46,101 bases of DNA from Candidatus Omnitrophota bacterium (GTDB lineage Bacteria > Omnitrophota > Gorgyraeia > Zapsychrales > JANLHA01): the NCBI GenBank assembly GCA_023247795.1, contig JAHFFT010000001.1, positions 91,781 to 137,881 of the forward strand, in the 5' to 3' direction. This document shows positions 21,001 to 23,326 of this stretch, one piece after another; position 1 is the stretch's first letter; each line of letters starts with the position of its first letter. A program made the translations under genes and the position numbers. The notes beneath the pieces are model-generated. The model was not told where the DNA came from and made no database searches. It saw nothing but the letters and a program-made list of their open reading frames with translations.

Positions 21001-23174
21001 ATAAATTCGAAATATTTTTTATTTTTTTTATCATATTCTTCAAAAAATTTCTGAAGAATTATCTTTTCAACTTCATCTATTTTAACAACACCATTTTTAC
21101 CAATTTTTTGCTGAACATTCCCCTGCGAATCATAAACATAAACCTCCCCCGCAATCCTTCGCATACGCAGGAATACGACTAGATCGGAACTCTCGACCCG
21201 TACGTCTTGATCTTTTAAGGCATTGGTAATATCTAGGCTAGTGACTGCTGTACTCGCTCCATAGTCTGTGATGAGCCATGGCCTCTGAATTTCTGAAATC
21301 ATGGGAAGAAATTTAATCACGATATCACGATCTAAATCATATAGCCTACCAGGTCCCGTCTCCACCATTGTCGCCTGCATATCTCCTGCTCTTTTACTTT
21401 TGATGCTATTGAACTGCCAATATTGAATTTGATAGGCTAGTTTGGAAACCTTTGATTGCAAACGTTCATCAACCGAATCCCAAATCAAATTGAGATAATA
21501 AAGGAATGTCAAATCAAACCTTGAAGATGTGTCATAAACAAGCTCTTCCAAAGGCTCTCTGATCACAGAATACAAATCACCCTTATCATCAAAACGGATT
21601 TGTTTGACACGCTCGCTTCCTTGTTCAGCAGCATCAACCTCAAACACAGTCACCGACGCATCGATATTTTTAGCGATAACCAACGCCCCGCCGTTTTGGT
21701 AAGGAATGACAACATGACCGTGGTCGGGAATATCCTTAAATTTGTCAGACAATTCAATTTTAGCTTGATCCGTTCCTGAGAACTTCAAACGGAGCTGTTG
21801 GACTTTCTCTTGATCATTGATAAAAATATTTCTGGGATTTTCAGGGTCTTTGTAAATCGTATACATTCCGTCCCGGCTTGCCTCAGCGCTCAACATCAAA
21901 GTATCTGTTGGGTTTGGCCCGTTTGCGGCTGGATTTGTCTGCGGAATCGTGACAACATCAACTGCGGTCTGAAGCAGTCTCCTTTTTTCATTTTCGGAAA
22001 GTATTTTTTGTTGGTCATCAGTCGCATTGGTAGAAAGTTTGCCTTCGGTTTCTAAGATATTCACCGCCCCTTGAAAACCGGCGCCACCGGAGATGTATTT
22101 TCGCGGGACCAATTCTTGGGTGGCAGGGTCCACTTCTTCTTTGATCAGGTTATAAACACCCTTACGGAACGTCTCCAAATATTGGTTATAAATCTTTTCT
22201 TTAGACTCTGGGTCGGAAAGGTCAACCCCCTTCATCTTTTCTTTATTCGAATAGATCTTGGAAAGTAAACTGTCCTTGAGCCGCTTTTTATACCAAAGTG
22301 CTAAGATGAGCGAATTGTAAATCTGGCGCAACTGGGCAAACTGCTGCCCCTCATTGATCTCCTTTTTGATCGCTGGTAAGATGACATCTTTAACCACTCG
22401 CGACGACAAGCGATTGAGTTCCGCGGTCTGTCCGTTATTGAGCTTTTCCAAGTCAAATTTACGATCGCTTTTGTTATTTTCCAGGGAGAGATAGTCCTCT
22501 TCCAAGAGAACATCCAATTTGGCATCAACGACAAAAGCGGCCCCGTCATTTTCGTAAACAACCGCCTTTTCCGGCACGATCCAAACCTTATTGAAGGTGT
22601 TGATGGGGATGTTGGTGGTACCATAAAGTTCAAAAGCCTTCTGATAAACCAAATGCCAAAATTTTTGACCCAATTCACTTTCCGGATAGATCAAAGAGGC
22701 CGTTATCTGCTTCAAAAAATAATCCTGGGCCAACAGGTCCCTGCCCATCTCGGTCATGGCGAATTTATCGGGCAGAATACGGTTTTTCTCATAAGGAGAA
22801 AGATTCACCCAAAGGTCGTCCGCTGGAACCGTCAAACTGGTTAAAAAATAACGGATGAGCCGTTCCATTTCCTTTTTCTGATCTTGCTTATTGAATTGAC
22901 TGTCTCCGGGAGAAACGTAAAAATCGAAATGAAAGGGATTTTTTGGGTCGACTTTGAGGCCCTTTAAAACCATAGGGTTAAAGCTAGGGCTCAATTCAAG
23001 GAGAGAATTTGGCTTCGGGAGTGCGGGTAGAGTGCTTCCCTGGAGAGGGACAGTCTGTGCTGATACATAACTTGTGTATTTACAATCAATTACATTGCTT
23101 GTAAATGACAAAAGAAGTAAGCACGCTACCACCCGAAAAAACAAAGATGGCTGTTTTCTCGTTCGAAATGACAT
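1..23174 (-). CDS. Giant exported multidomain protein, partial (3' end beyond the window); at least ~7,724 codons
   Basis: ATG at 23174-23172 gives MSFRTRKQPSLFFRVVACLLLLSFTSNVIDC... followed by the module shared with the 1711- and 1221-aa proteins. Translation in this frame (codons on + coordinates n..n+2 with n divisible by 3) reads as protein-like sequence throughout, ending at the edge with ...TTLLLVNAAQRYFGKVYTT. All minus-strand ORFs listed within 1-23174 are in another frame. A stop in the giant frame would have produced a listed ORF starting at 23174, and there is none. Confidence 0.93.
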   Translation of the reverse strand, partial: MSFRTRKQPSLFFRVVACLLLLSFTSNVIDCKYTSYVSAQTVPLQGSTLPALPKPNSLLELSPSFNPMVLKGLKVDPKNPFHFDFYVSPGDSQFNKQDQKKEMERLIRYFLTSLTVPADDLWVNLSPYEKNRILPDKFAMTEMGRDLLAQDYFLKQITASLIYPESELGQKFWHLVYQKAFELYGTTNIPINTFNKVWIVPEKAVVYENDGAAFVVDAKLDVLLEEDYLSLENNKSDRKFDLEKLNNGQTAELNRLSSRVVKDVILPAIKKEINEGQQFAQLRQIYNSLILALWYKKRLKDSLLSKIYSNKEKMKGVDLSDPESKEKIYNQYLETFRKGVYNLIKEEVDPATQELVPRKYISGGAGFQGAVNILETEGKLSTNATDDQQKILSENEKRRLLQTAVDVVTIPQTNPAANGPNPTDTLMLSAEASRDGMYTIYKDPENPRNIFINDQEKVQQLRLKFSGTDQAKIELSDKFKDIPDHGHVVIPYQNGGALVIAKNIDASVTVFEVDAAEQGSERVKQIRFDDKGDLYSVIREPLEELVYDTSSRFDLTFLYYLNLIWDSVDERLQSKVSKLAYQIQYWQFNSIKSKRAGDMQATMVETGPGRLYDLDRDIVIKFLPMISEIQRPWLITDYGASTAVTSLDITNALKDQDVRVESSDLVVFLRMRRIAGEVYVYDSQGNVQQKIGKNGVVKIDEVEKIILQKFFEEYDKKNKKYFEFMRTAPEVIQHINAQQVPRLSVVERDVFDQRLPKNQSVLGRVINFAQYIDKRHDLEAMLKNMGRTIKNQGFLFVGRSMQYSIYRVWQRRGAKLVELEHEGYPQGILYDGYNGVFDLTGPEIDENGHLASITREDGTIMTVFYDGESPSRLDLAAPDGRQITDTEEIMAFLTSVESMGGAISGLSLKDFIQQKLFSLLAQSAVQDASRPRDQLMLTKEDIDRDGIPFRQYLGFINSKYAGLKLAEHGPIRHPRLIGFVPPDISFFQELIALNGHGSSRSALSTIASLENLPLVDSKDTKDFNAIAQRIANKEINMPIIYKPNYFANGDYIFFIEWSDDGRKLILTFAQWEDSHTGEPNPIARNMINEIKKTITQAEENTSREELFQLILDPQKIDIAEALKVVRKVVSRETGSGVLEVVEPIFKYQDRVFQTRCSWIFDRANNTIKLDPQRSFGSLGNEYFGNGTGIDSGQMYQPLFERFGISDEERQMAFKEYVDKAVVALWGHLQKQFSLLNFRLTDIERGEFDLFWLPPDENSHGFPVPVFNEMSLFSSEANGRPIYPKSFDELEGIHANNSLGYEEVLTNGLSLEEFLEEVSTKYGARKIAEGGPILQSPLIALLAPEEVILRKRKKKKLNSYSWALADPREIKSFSEIAKQIGDGRIKTPLYYKPDSSSDGVGVFRIDRDRKKNFVVTMAYFETYKGDSFFIYTGKLIKDLRKELGVEVKIKRKSDTVQVIINPRQADFPNILERIRRILSLQATFEYDPGILEQGIRVFRYQGKSYETRHAWQVDERGDLLIRRDEERKDIFDLETIARVGSSGEFANVSDRNSSETVVLEYAEMYDPLFARFHIPEERKQEFYQYVEENVRRLYQYILLRMVDMGMNEMDKIYLKGSFDFMWLPPTKNSNGLPIPVLNETNLDDVNAMDRGDRVFPKRFDQIGKEGSSPTAGGDKFFLSTEQERFVDREFAGFQNRVLKEKIRHISIAENLPAALDVLKTANVNVCRVKGNIIPDLKSSDIFTGLNFEFTLFRLRERDDWLVIKRERDGKLLDIPEMLKGITSFREPPSPLNYGATALFDVILHSRRDDFPAPRLEDLAADYQDNIDGKTDMGIVTPRGLVTYQGGGLIEEYPGARFTGEDLLEDLKQSYQIEKATSGTDDQTEVMSDFLDSLQRHIQMEYWEWESVADDYFPARSFHLSRCLNSADPSTRWNALKFLNHIAHELNNPHLTDVFAAFAADDEEKIQDVVIEMMSEFQGVKPATITPFTRSQFTRVKQKAGVLLASLLRNGPHQRLERFERIDSVYRQLAEELKSANGKKRDSIDSFVPRIVAGMRGMDKGFKAHIRTIDPQNRNIFIFFDEITVHLGEALCGYVASVGLLWGLKQVGVYELYDVRNPANILFVVFDEGKVYLRHSQSSEWSAGLSPRRDSTGRVVIERKDIQSLKVYQDFVKLVTGKQVMILPQEVSFSRPVSLAPAVIPSRAIAPIKSPPVADLPSPKVQSSVLSSVDKISDAESAIPIPAVPPSAELLDRLAHEAEVALAGQAEASKNSMSLNYLKVKLTYHLTGLVNSYARPQGGRSKHQEFDRLTSISHPELKLYMLNYEGRLYLKNTISNTWSKGIEPAITATATHIPIPALLNNQVYLQFVRTVMIRHFADQAIRDKIVEDEQAWKVYKTRNLRIAPIEFRLPSPTSEAWKFLGQPQPGDTKRQFVLGRGDDGEKGGFKRYTFFAEVDKDGKRSKNYLFFLETPSEVMIFDHQGLLVTYPLQESYVEAAKRNVFIDSFFMDLSKRYYGWKTGFIAEYYNEKNDAWVRNLTIGKSGSGVTLVFPSTKKMAVQRLKNSAEINGAESLAKIMEEETHYGTEIVRLSPQEIYFTNGIGKLDDPQTPVYIFHGDHFYIPAVAQQLFSQGIVSHEFLSAFGNVDLKGSKGLLVKYRDGIIQYRVTQTADTRAIKVNGQWVNRRVCYIHEIDSRGGGQPLDLPAIPPIFTGQAEDEIFGLDENLFKPYWFSAAPASIPVVISPESDFRPMELPAPKDRNEILDRIVEEAEADLAVGKQNIVEYPKMQVSVGQVRVNLGYHLEGLIKSIHIKRQNTPENPGFVKLVDRNDENNFLYMVTFEGQTYVKHSANQEWSEQDDLVPTAAGGISEAQLRKALPYQDFVRSVVLHRFGTAAAQGLIIQREDPSFTKENPAFWRPYRSSISFGAVGFNLPSIHNEAWKFLIGEDEGLNRSGKGRIILIRGDEKKRGAARYSYLVEADEQGNFTDNYLFFVDTINEVFAYDKNGLLTVCPKPLGGKYVNRNVFIDTFFEELVEKYKGWNISSDTRLSNSLNVGGDSKKTRVTFYRGVNIKAEKIYSFERFGWEPVARVTNVETGYSSEIARIGENQIVFLNGIGDLSDPEQPVYVIDGLHVNVPRLVKQLGEQRGPGVVSEGFRNAFGQDRADLIGDGKYIASEARYEVVTTDRVIPVKVKEKWVSRKVCYVHEIRFGAAPYQPPAEVPVYLGEKRHQELKVNPFQPYWLESVRKVEPVIDNVLPATFVKEEVPPVSVGIPPVTLTVEPAATEKAPQEPIAVQKNVVPLEIFRQWAKKNTWTVTAQTADGLARQFGVPSETVDAVLAEFHIETVQGNFIDGLEGIFREAQWALSLRSADEFEKERVKESSVFVRVKNVSLQMGFYLSELVASTTLISKHPGQPTTKAIVDLDDPTNFFLVVSVGKKIYFKNSKSDQWAHDTIRKTNVNAEEMLQKPVYREFVNRTLINHFGSPTTREQLIKDRPQGEYKSFQKGGIYFGRVLIKTPADRSIWEFLPEALDYARDADRGGQFPRYKILLEKNNPQNYLCFVRLLDKVVVYDRHGVLFTVNDPQRLEQPVKIITDNYFIGTFFQDLLKRYSKYENRKLKQIKSGGLARLALGAKNGVEVKMDYQEGMSADTPSMLSTYGMVPIAVVKDGQGNVAAEFYRVGKNKLICSLIGNIHDPEQAIQIFNGNRLNIPSLLGQLGKSPAPSILGTKYEVLPSDLVFPYWENGHYQGRRTVFIVPMGAQADISDFFFGDQQPVLNSDDEKMDWEERQLRPYWLKEWEEKAASEQLSRSAEDLAVTYHDIQNEIHMGTQSTLEILAQNSTRLTDHLRSYLQAAHLEKIPILGDKTELELPDVRVIFGHYLNGLVCSSRISSRADSGKVRIREVIDRRNPKNFFLIASDGQAVYFWNSISQRWSSGVTPVDGKIDKDMLAGIPEYTEFAEDVMIGHFTDPVVQGEIIKSQWGKGPDNLKEVTFTPLTLKIKHQGEVRDSILSKRWARVHQDPDGSSNVVVYFVKKNKNGQPTSHLVTILSTPAKMIVIRGRRIERFSKANQVVVTSQLVNDFFASVPSLQPSEPSPVESSKVELPKDLPVLKPHVEKEDREEKIPVEAVVNKQNKAGPVDLKQVLDFVKSQMSAIQAPQTIFSSETFTMGATNIFRLPAQLVGKIALLSFSKQFAEGVHVKVMVDQADPQNFNILVVEQGAAHMISSQGTAWNTMELKSDKEVTVYNFDKFLAMADFADFTDRVIVNHFKDPQKNMAILNLYPYKRPYKSIKFNAVRSGNVEFIMPRTNSEKWRSISVYLKRIIKSGHFTALVENDENGELKENYRLIVNGIKRVFVFDRYGLVLTVNRPADANQIVMVKAPEIFESFFQDIENRTDKTNWYPIPMGDFSTKVELIGKQETFKLSYQDRPVIELTNLPFPGVLAPMGRISSQGGDVLSEIIYLARGHYVFTAMGDLRDPQNPFYVIVDDDIDLNALVKKFPDLFSETFKGLCVVGQQQGEERNFDLQIAATEQKLFRPIWNNGKVEWREVKLIVDQNSPYWKRNTLNPLIALGHRWWEEPQYFAGNGPNDAIFRPYWMPQNLEKAQVDKGQIPIDDQLDADQLESIMLHSIKLMGVEQPDAASLQTLQNDIKSFNENHSNSFAFTVAGRGDKKIRLGSRHVLLQLNSHDRYHLQLQWDDALGLIFHCIGKHTISLGLGYHAQDPLVSHLVANIIARSSNVATAEANIKKLHAWMKSHESQSFKFNIRTLERETGVIFTAIQIMAERYNIKFQEKANAGAVAILHDELERVTPEVIDQALGPQTSAVDDLSKKTSNEISKDVQSGLDTLLSDQGIVDKKMSYQLEDGPYVIKLWGIRLPREDAGQRNVLELDQLKKLNQFPGATVDGSQPFCLVKVSIKTGDVPVAYTVLYPSGQGLKLVKSQSDEYIPTPLRIYDQLTEKLEGSVVAAHQETKRFHQSSFHMAASYISYYYFRKHFLKERNRAKAISQAYFEIKNLFPEEPIKPEIITYILTLKQSETHSWSGDVVSCIRLYIHYLESFQTDILQRYQEIRKTNTNNFGAAVQLMRELRNLEDCPALTVKNLMGLLSEFAVDVRGLQNPMEMYFLFMGRANAQGEVFDLAARYAAAIKMGLPPLWAFLQLRTDALAYLLRSGILNAEEYKIAQLVANGHTADDIQAATGMTVKAVNELINDERLLILKPVILQNLLTNLNQPAGGQLSYYCNYYLYYKTKIDLYQRFVELRKTENESVALGHLENELNKVASYQSASRETLMKVLESFGYQFQGVGLSDIEHVYDQVKSGEVTAANAPGVVDYLVAVIAYALDQRLDEIARDPVKLKILLEHINKFNSYDLSITTDNKQILINLINRFKLRLKFESPGHFKVWLDWEDEIGLILFLNGKKVYGFHIKQELNNKTPSMKNITSFIESDDLTEAQLTIQACRRWCRFHDHGSVNVTAKEIARCFGVSYPFIFSLLTSHKIATEWVGDPQAISHLQDEIQQIKADLSHGQTEIQNPSASAKMAQAENVPLVEGPIKHTEPELRQTPTIKLLKELNQLYGDLEAQLALPDSNPEEILNRGADQIYTRLQKLAPQLNLDEHKMANKDVILSVARVKLWFGGYLRDRLATISAARRHFGAFDIKIKEIIDVEDVSHVLLAVSIKGQSRFWDSRTRQWTAPIAPADSGEIKPKQMMEIPVVAAFMNQAMLNHYTKRDNVEDLILEHWDPTPKLLGRVTFQPFEFLLPDTREAQWRDLQNDDVIKVREDGTDANRIVALVQKASNGQPTNHYMTFISLPNLVLVCYGDKKMIYSKLESQKGYQRTRCPLVAEFFANVRKYKQEASSLVDLGELKKIRQETGVSVGSRPVDFDSLLAPAATQMDEVRGSVPSSGEENLEPTIASQSSVGEPDITVGENILADQPADVPTAALSEINQKIERFLSVYQQRPEQFFQKGIETKKFDYHFGDFEIHFENSLSGLVKTVRPTKTERGALQGCKMLIDQADPSNILFLIMYRENLILKNHRTGQCSRIIVPERGTNSRFVSMEQLVREEAFADFALRTKVNHLTPEVRKRIAGNKENARPYDFTFHPAFQFGNLSISTPKVASGSRGFLARRVKRIGGQYLSKASQYVAFVECDDKGELTENYLFFYDAITHVLLYDRNGLLNVYRKPLGVRNVIDVPMDVFRATFYQNLQNKEKWHSKSYPASVSGKNFLTGRHFIGGSGDEGVTIIFRHQGNVNTFSPEGRVSMFSWAPVVEFEESGITFARLDRQLIVSSGLGDIYDSQQPVYILSVGKDVILKDFASGDFAAPIASSKFVEAFNIGPGLPNRYRIQRTNMRIPVYIEPKAGANGDLVEQGHWESRTAYFIVDSTLDWDKQHPALGRIHFDFSEVKESMRDILVPYWWTNEKPAAVEDVPVSKPKPSALTETVGALEKVKEIIPSPLSVLEPASVVVPKVPAKKATKPIATPPAAKGKTVNETMGTKPAKPVDESPKGLRQFIKENYFKMTADDIVFLRSAPGNEVTLEQVKSIIREVAAEDAAERAAERAAAAAQNAIDSAVEETTDEVNGDQDHIDTAGSSRGNTKIDNRYKPKEPMVGLTEIVKAWWQLENEKEGNVDAQQNEIIHFRETSSKLKNVCKKYPKWSLLESDAKQWIIAQVVEIKRGGSAVFTNLLPKAVSRWLWSEEQLDSFEFLFEKPNEISQGHFFTNKQILSVLQRETKRSEAEIRSIIDVAAAHRINDPKLLTRLLICRTNSQEIIKMLPQFCELRTHQPLFTASDKAIVDWLASIDTIISDLKLAIAQDKIKLSGHQNVLRGFPAFGIELPIEVFMGICQIILPSQMGFLEKRLDEQRRKGNEVKVLTGQDIKEIERSFQVFQSNVMGVLARFPTMPSVKILMREIDQNKSDFLCFHLQGNIGDQIVGSGLEELQRRFELLRVRGTDHWVFIALSPEESLEDGIRRIFGPDLMGHDTTAMNGKKRFERGIYSPFDVVLHYQPDFHNYPRFEEVGTFLSGNIGNTTTMGVVSPAYLPIYDAQNLLKAFPAKIYDSNDLTPEIRRKSENKIIPILALEDLLENGSLDIDYIPEDFISDKFFSRIPFSLSELLQSADPGVRWHALGLLQELSLHTNLLIEDIIGRFANDPDAALQNRILDDYVYGQKGFEGKAIEAFLHSPFSLIRLRAKMMKADLAGFPDVPFQFNEQIILKMQDEELKPIATRLLESDFYTMFDQARQLSADQVQRLGSIIDLLLSRMFESAVTMGGKEHPLVEAAQYFVWKWNHLPKSYKYDDLLKPYPSMPLREIVLRKLIATVYSDVGEMAQAINTCSQHAKILQTIELKPGQDPLDLAVEVLKRMGALILYSAEPKDKYQGFQEQFDQLSSNFWVKGMKYFLFLDQSRQSKVELWLKEMWLESEIPTYETFDHLSPDALEFTMQVFLNILIGFNGHKDQGIDDVGNEDEEIDADMDGGLLDDEFTNVAPKNGDEIREWNAKLMVLRDQRYEAQNGNGTDRNVSLVTEVVTPPVKKRQRKPKSFPMRSAQLKGNEELKYVGQDLLGPGSGELIASGDIYASSELRLKKGLSKTELQSMFEILFERKGELFPIYQNGDYGDKQEIKEYLRLRFALRDLNREQVFQMIDGQLNDEQAEELKEILSKQMEQDRDSLAKKSARWQQLSWGEWNVPEKESAAELLFSFDPDVRRQTTLLLVNAAQRYFGKVYTT
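1720..2560 (-). repeat. Duplicated block X, distal copy (giant protein)
   Basis: FLCFHLQGNIGDQIVGSGLEELQRRFELLRVRGTDHWVFIALSPE...FDVVLHYQPDFHNYPRFEEVGTF...TTMGVVSPAYLPIYDAQNL...SADPGVRWHALGLLQELSLHTN; same order of motifs as the copy at 17350-18150. Confidence 0.8.
3935..5270 (-). repeat. Large repeat module M5b in the giant protein
   Basis: DFEIHFENSLSGLVKTV...IDQADPSNILFLIMYRENLILKNHRTGQC...YVAFVECDDKGELTENYLFFYDAITHVLLYDRNGLLNVYRKP...LIVSSGLGDIYDSQQPVYILSVGKDVIL...ILVPYW. Confidence 0.77.
5700..6320 (-). repeat. Partial repeat module M5a in the giant protein
   Basis: ARVKLWFGGYLRDRLATISAARRHFGAFDIKIKEIIDVEDVSHVLLAVSIKGQSRFWDSRTRQWTAPIAP...GRVTFQPFEFLLPD...GQPTNHYMTFISLPNLVLVCYG; pairs best with M4a. 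Confidence 0.72.
9385..10700 (-). repeat. Large repeat module M4b in the giant protein
   Basis: VDQADPQNFNILVVEQGAAHMISSQGTAWNTM...FTALVENDENGELKENYRLIVNGIKRVFVFDRYGLVLTV...YVFTAMGDLRDPQNPFYVIVDDDIDLNALVKKFP...IFRPYW. Confidence 0.75.
10830..11600 (-). repeat. Partial repeat module M4a in the giant protein
   Basis: VRVIFGHYLNGLVCSSRISSRADSGKVRIREVIDRRNPKNFFLIASDGQAVYFWNSISQRWSSGV...EVTFTPLTLKIKHQ...GQPTSHLVTILSTPAKMIVIRG. Confidence 0.75.
11795..13060 (-). repeat. Large repeat module M3 in the giant protein
   Basis: VSLQMGFYLSELVAS...DDPTNFFLVVSVGKKIYFKNSKSDQWA...YLCFVRLLDKVVVYDRHGVLFTV...LICSLIGNIHDPEQAIQIFNGNRLNIPSLLGQLG...QLRPYW. Confidence 0.8.
13455..14850 (-). repeat. Large repeat module M2 in the giant protein
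   Basis: VRVNLGYHLEGLIKSIHIKRQ...NFLYMVTFEGQTYVKHSANQEWSE...YSYLVEADEQGNFTDNYLFFVDTINEVFAYDKNGLLTV...IVFLNGIGDLSDPEQPVYVIDGLHVNVPRLVKQLG...NPFQPYW. Confidence 0.82.
14990..16380 (-). repeat. Large repeat module M1 in the giant protein
   Basis: VKLTYHLTGLVNSY...LKLYMLNYEGRLYLKNTISNTWSKG...YTFFAEVDKDGKRSKNYLFFLETPSEVMIFDHQGLLVTY...IYFTNGIGKLDDPQTPVYIFHGDHFYIP...LFKPYW. Confidence 0.8.
16600..16950 (-). repeat. Partial repeat module M0 in the giant protein
   Basis: VYELYDVRNPANILFVVFDEGKVYLRHSQSSEWSAG; first instance of the DPxNFFLVVxxGKxYFKNSxSxxW motif. Confidence 0.7.
17350..18150 (-). repeat. Duplicated block X, N-proximal copy (giant protein)
   Basis: VNVCRVKGNIIPDLKSSDIFTGLNFEFTLFRLRERDDWLVIKRE...FDVILHSRRDDFPAPRLEDLAADYQDNIDGKTDMGIVTPRGLVTYQGG...SADPSTRWNALKFLNHIAHELN. 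Confidence 0.8.
18240..19260 (-). other. ATP-grasp-like unit B inside the giant protein
   Basis: TPLYYKPDSSSDGVGVFRI (KP..S..G.GV), then YETRHAWQVDERGDLLIRRDEERKD, then FDFMWLPPTKNSNGLPIPVLNETNLDD (terminal NExN as in ATP-grasp metal-binding strands). Confidence 0.5.
19360..19800 (-). other. Second half of ATP-grasp-like unit A inside the giant protein
   Basis: FKYQDRVFQTRCSWIFDRANNTIKLDPQ...GEFDLFWLPPDENSHGFPVPVFNEMSLF; parallels unit B (FRYQGKSYETRHAWQVDERG...GSFDFMWLPPTKNSNGLPIPVLNETNLDD). Confidence 0.45.
19960..20350 (-). other. First half of ATP-grasp-like unit A inside the giant protein
   Basis: FRQYLGFINSKYAGLKLAEHGPIRHPRLIGFVPPD...FNAIAQRIANKEINMPIIYKPNYFANGDYIFFIEWSDDGRKLILTFAQWE; paralogous to unit B; YKP...G...I resembles the ATP-grasp nucleotide-binding lysine/glycine-loop segment. 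Confidence 0.45.
22087..23174 (-). other. Conserved N-terminal leader module, copy 1 (giant protein)
   Basis: Reads SPSFNPMVLKGLKVDPKNPFHFDFYVSPGD...LIRYFLTSLTVPADDLWVNLSPYEKNRILPDKFAMTEMGRDLLAQDYFLKQITASLIYPESELGQKFW...YGTTNIPINTFNKVWIVPEKAVVYEND...VPRKYISGG; aligns along its length with the two other leaders. Confidence 0.93.
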
Positions 23175-23247
23175 CTCAAATAATAGTATTTATTAGTATT
23201 TGATAAGAATTATAAGGAAGTATAGTATATCTGCGACAAGAAAGCAA

Positions 23248-23260
23248 GGGGACTGTCCCC
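23248..23260. repeat. Palindromic motif GGGGAC[T/A]GTCCCC
   Basis: ggggactgtcccc read directly; same motif at 23303-23315 and 40074-40086. Confidence 0.85.
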
Positions 23261-23293
23261 TCGTAAATGCTTTTTTCTTAAATACTTAGAGAC

Positions 23294-23326
23294 TTATTAA
23301 CAGGGGACTGTCCCCCCTGTTAATAA
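23294..23326. repeat. Near-perfect palindrome overlapping the stop codon of the 1711-aa gene; possible terminator or REP-like element
   Basis: ttattaacaggggactgtccccCCTGTTAATAA: arms TTATTAACAGGGGA / TCCCCcCTGTTAATAA around a short loop; contains the GGGGACTGTCCCC motif. Confidence 0.8.

Noticed and set aside
3008-22678. Short minus-strand ORFs (3008, 3350, 10538, 12059, 12362, 15758, 22301)
   Set aside because: All are in one alternative minus frame, overlapping the giant frame, and their sequences are shadow-like.
1314-22844. Dozens of plus-strand ORFs of 60-219 aa (including 12420-13079 and 13317-13952)
   Set aside because: They are antisense shadows of the continuous minus-strand giant frame; their translations are low-complexity and match no family I know.
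1-23174. Interpretation of the first 23 kb as non-coding or a decayed/pseudogene region because the track lists no long ORF
   Set aside because: The minus frame is open throughout; the gap is explained by an ORF caller that needs a stop codon inside the window.
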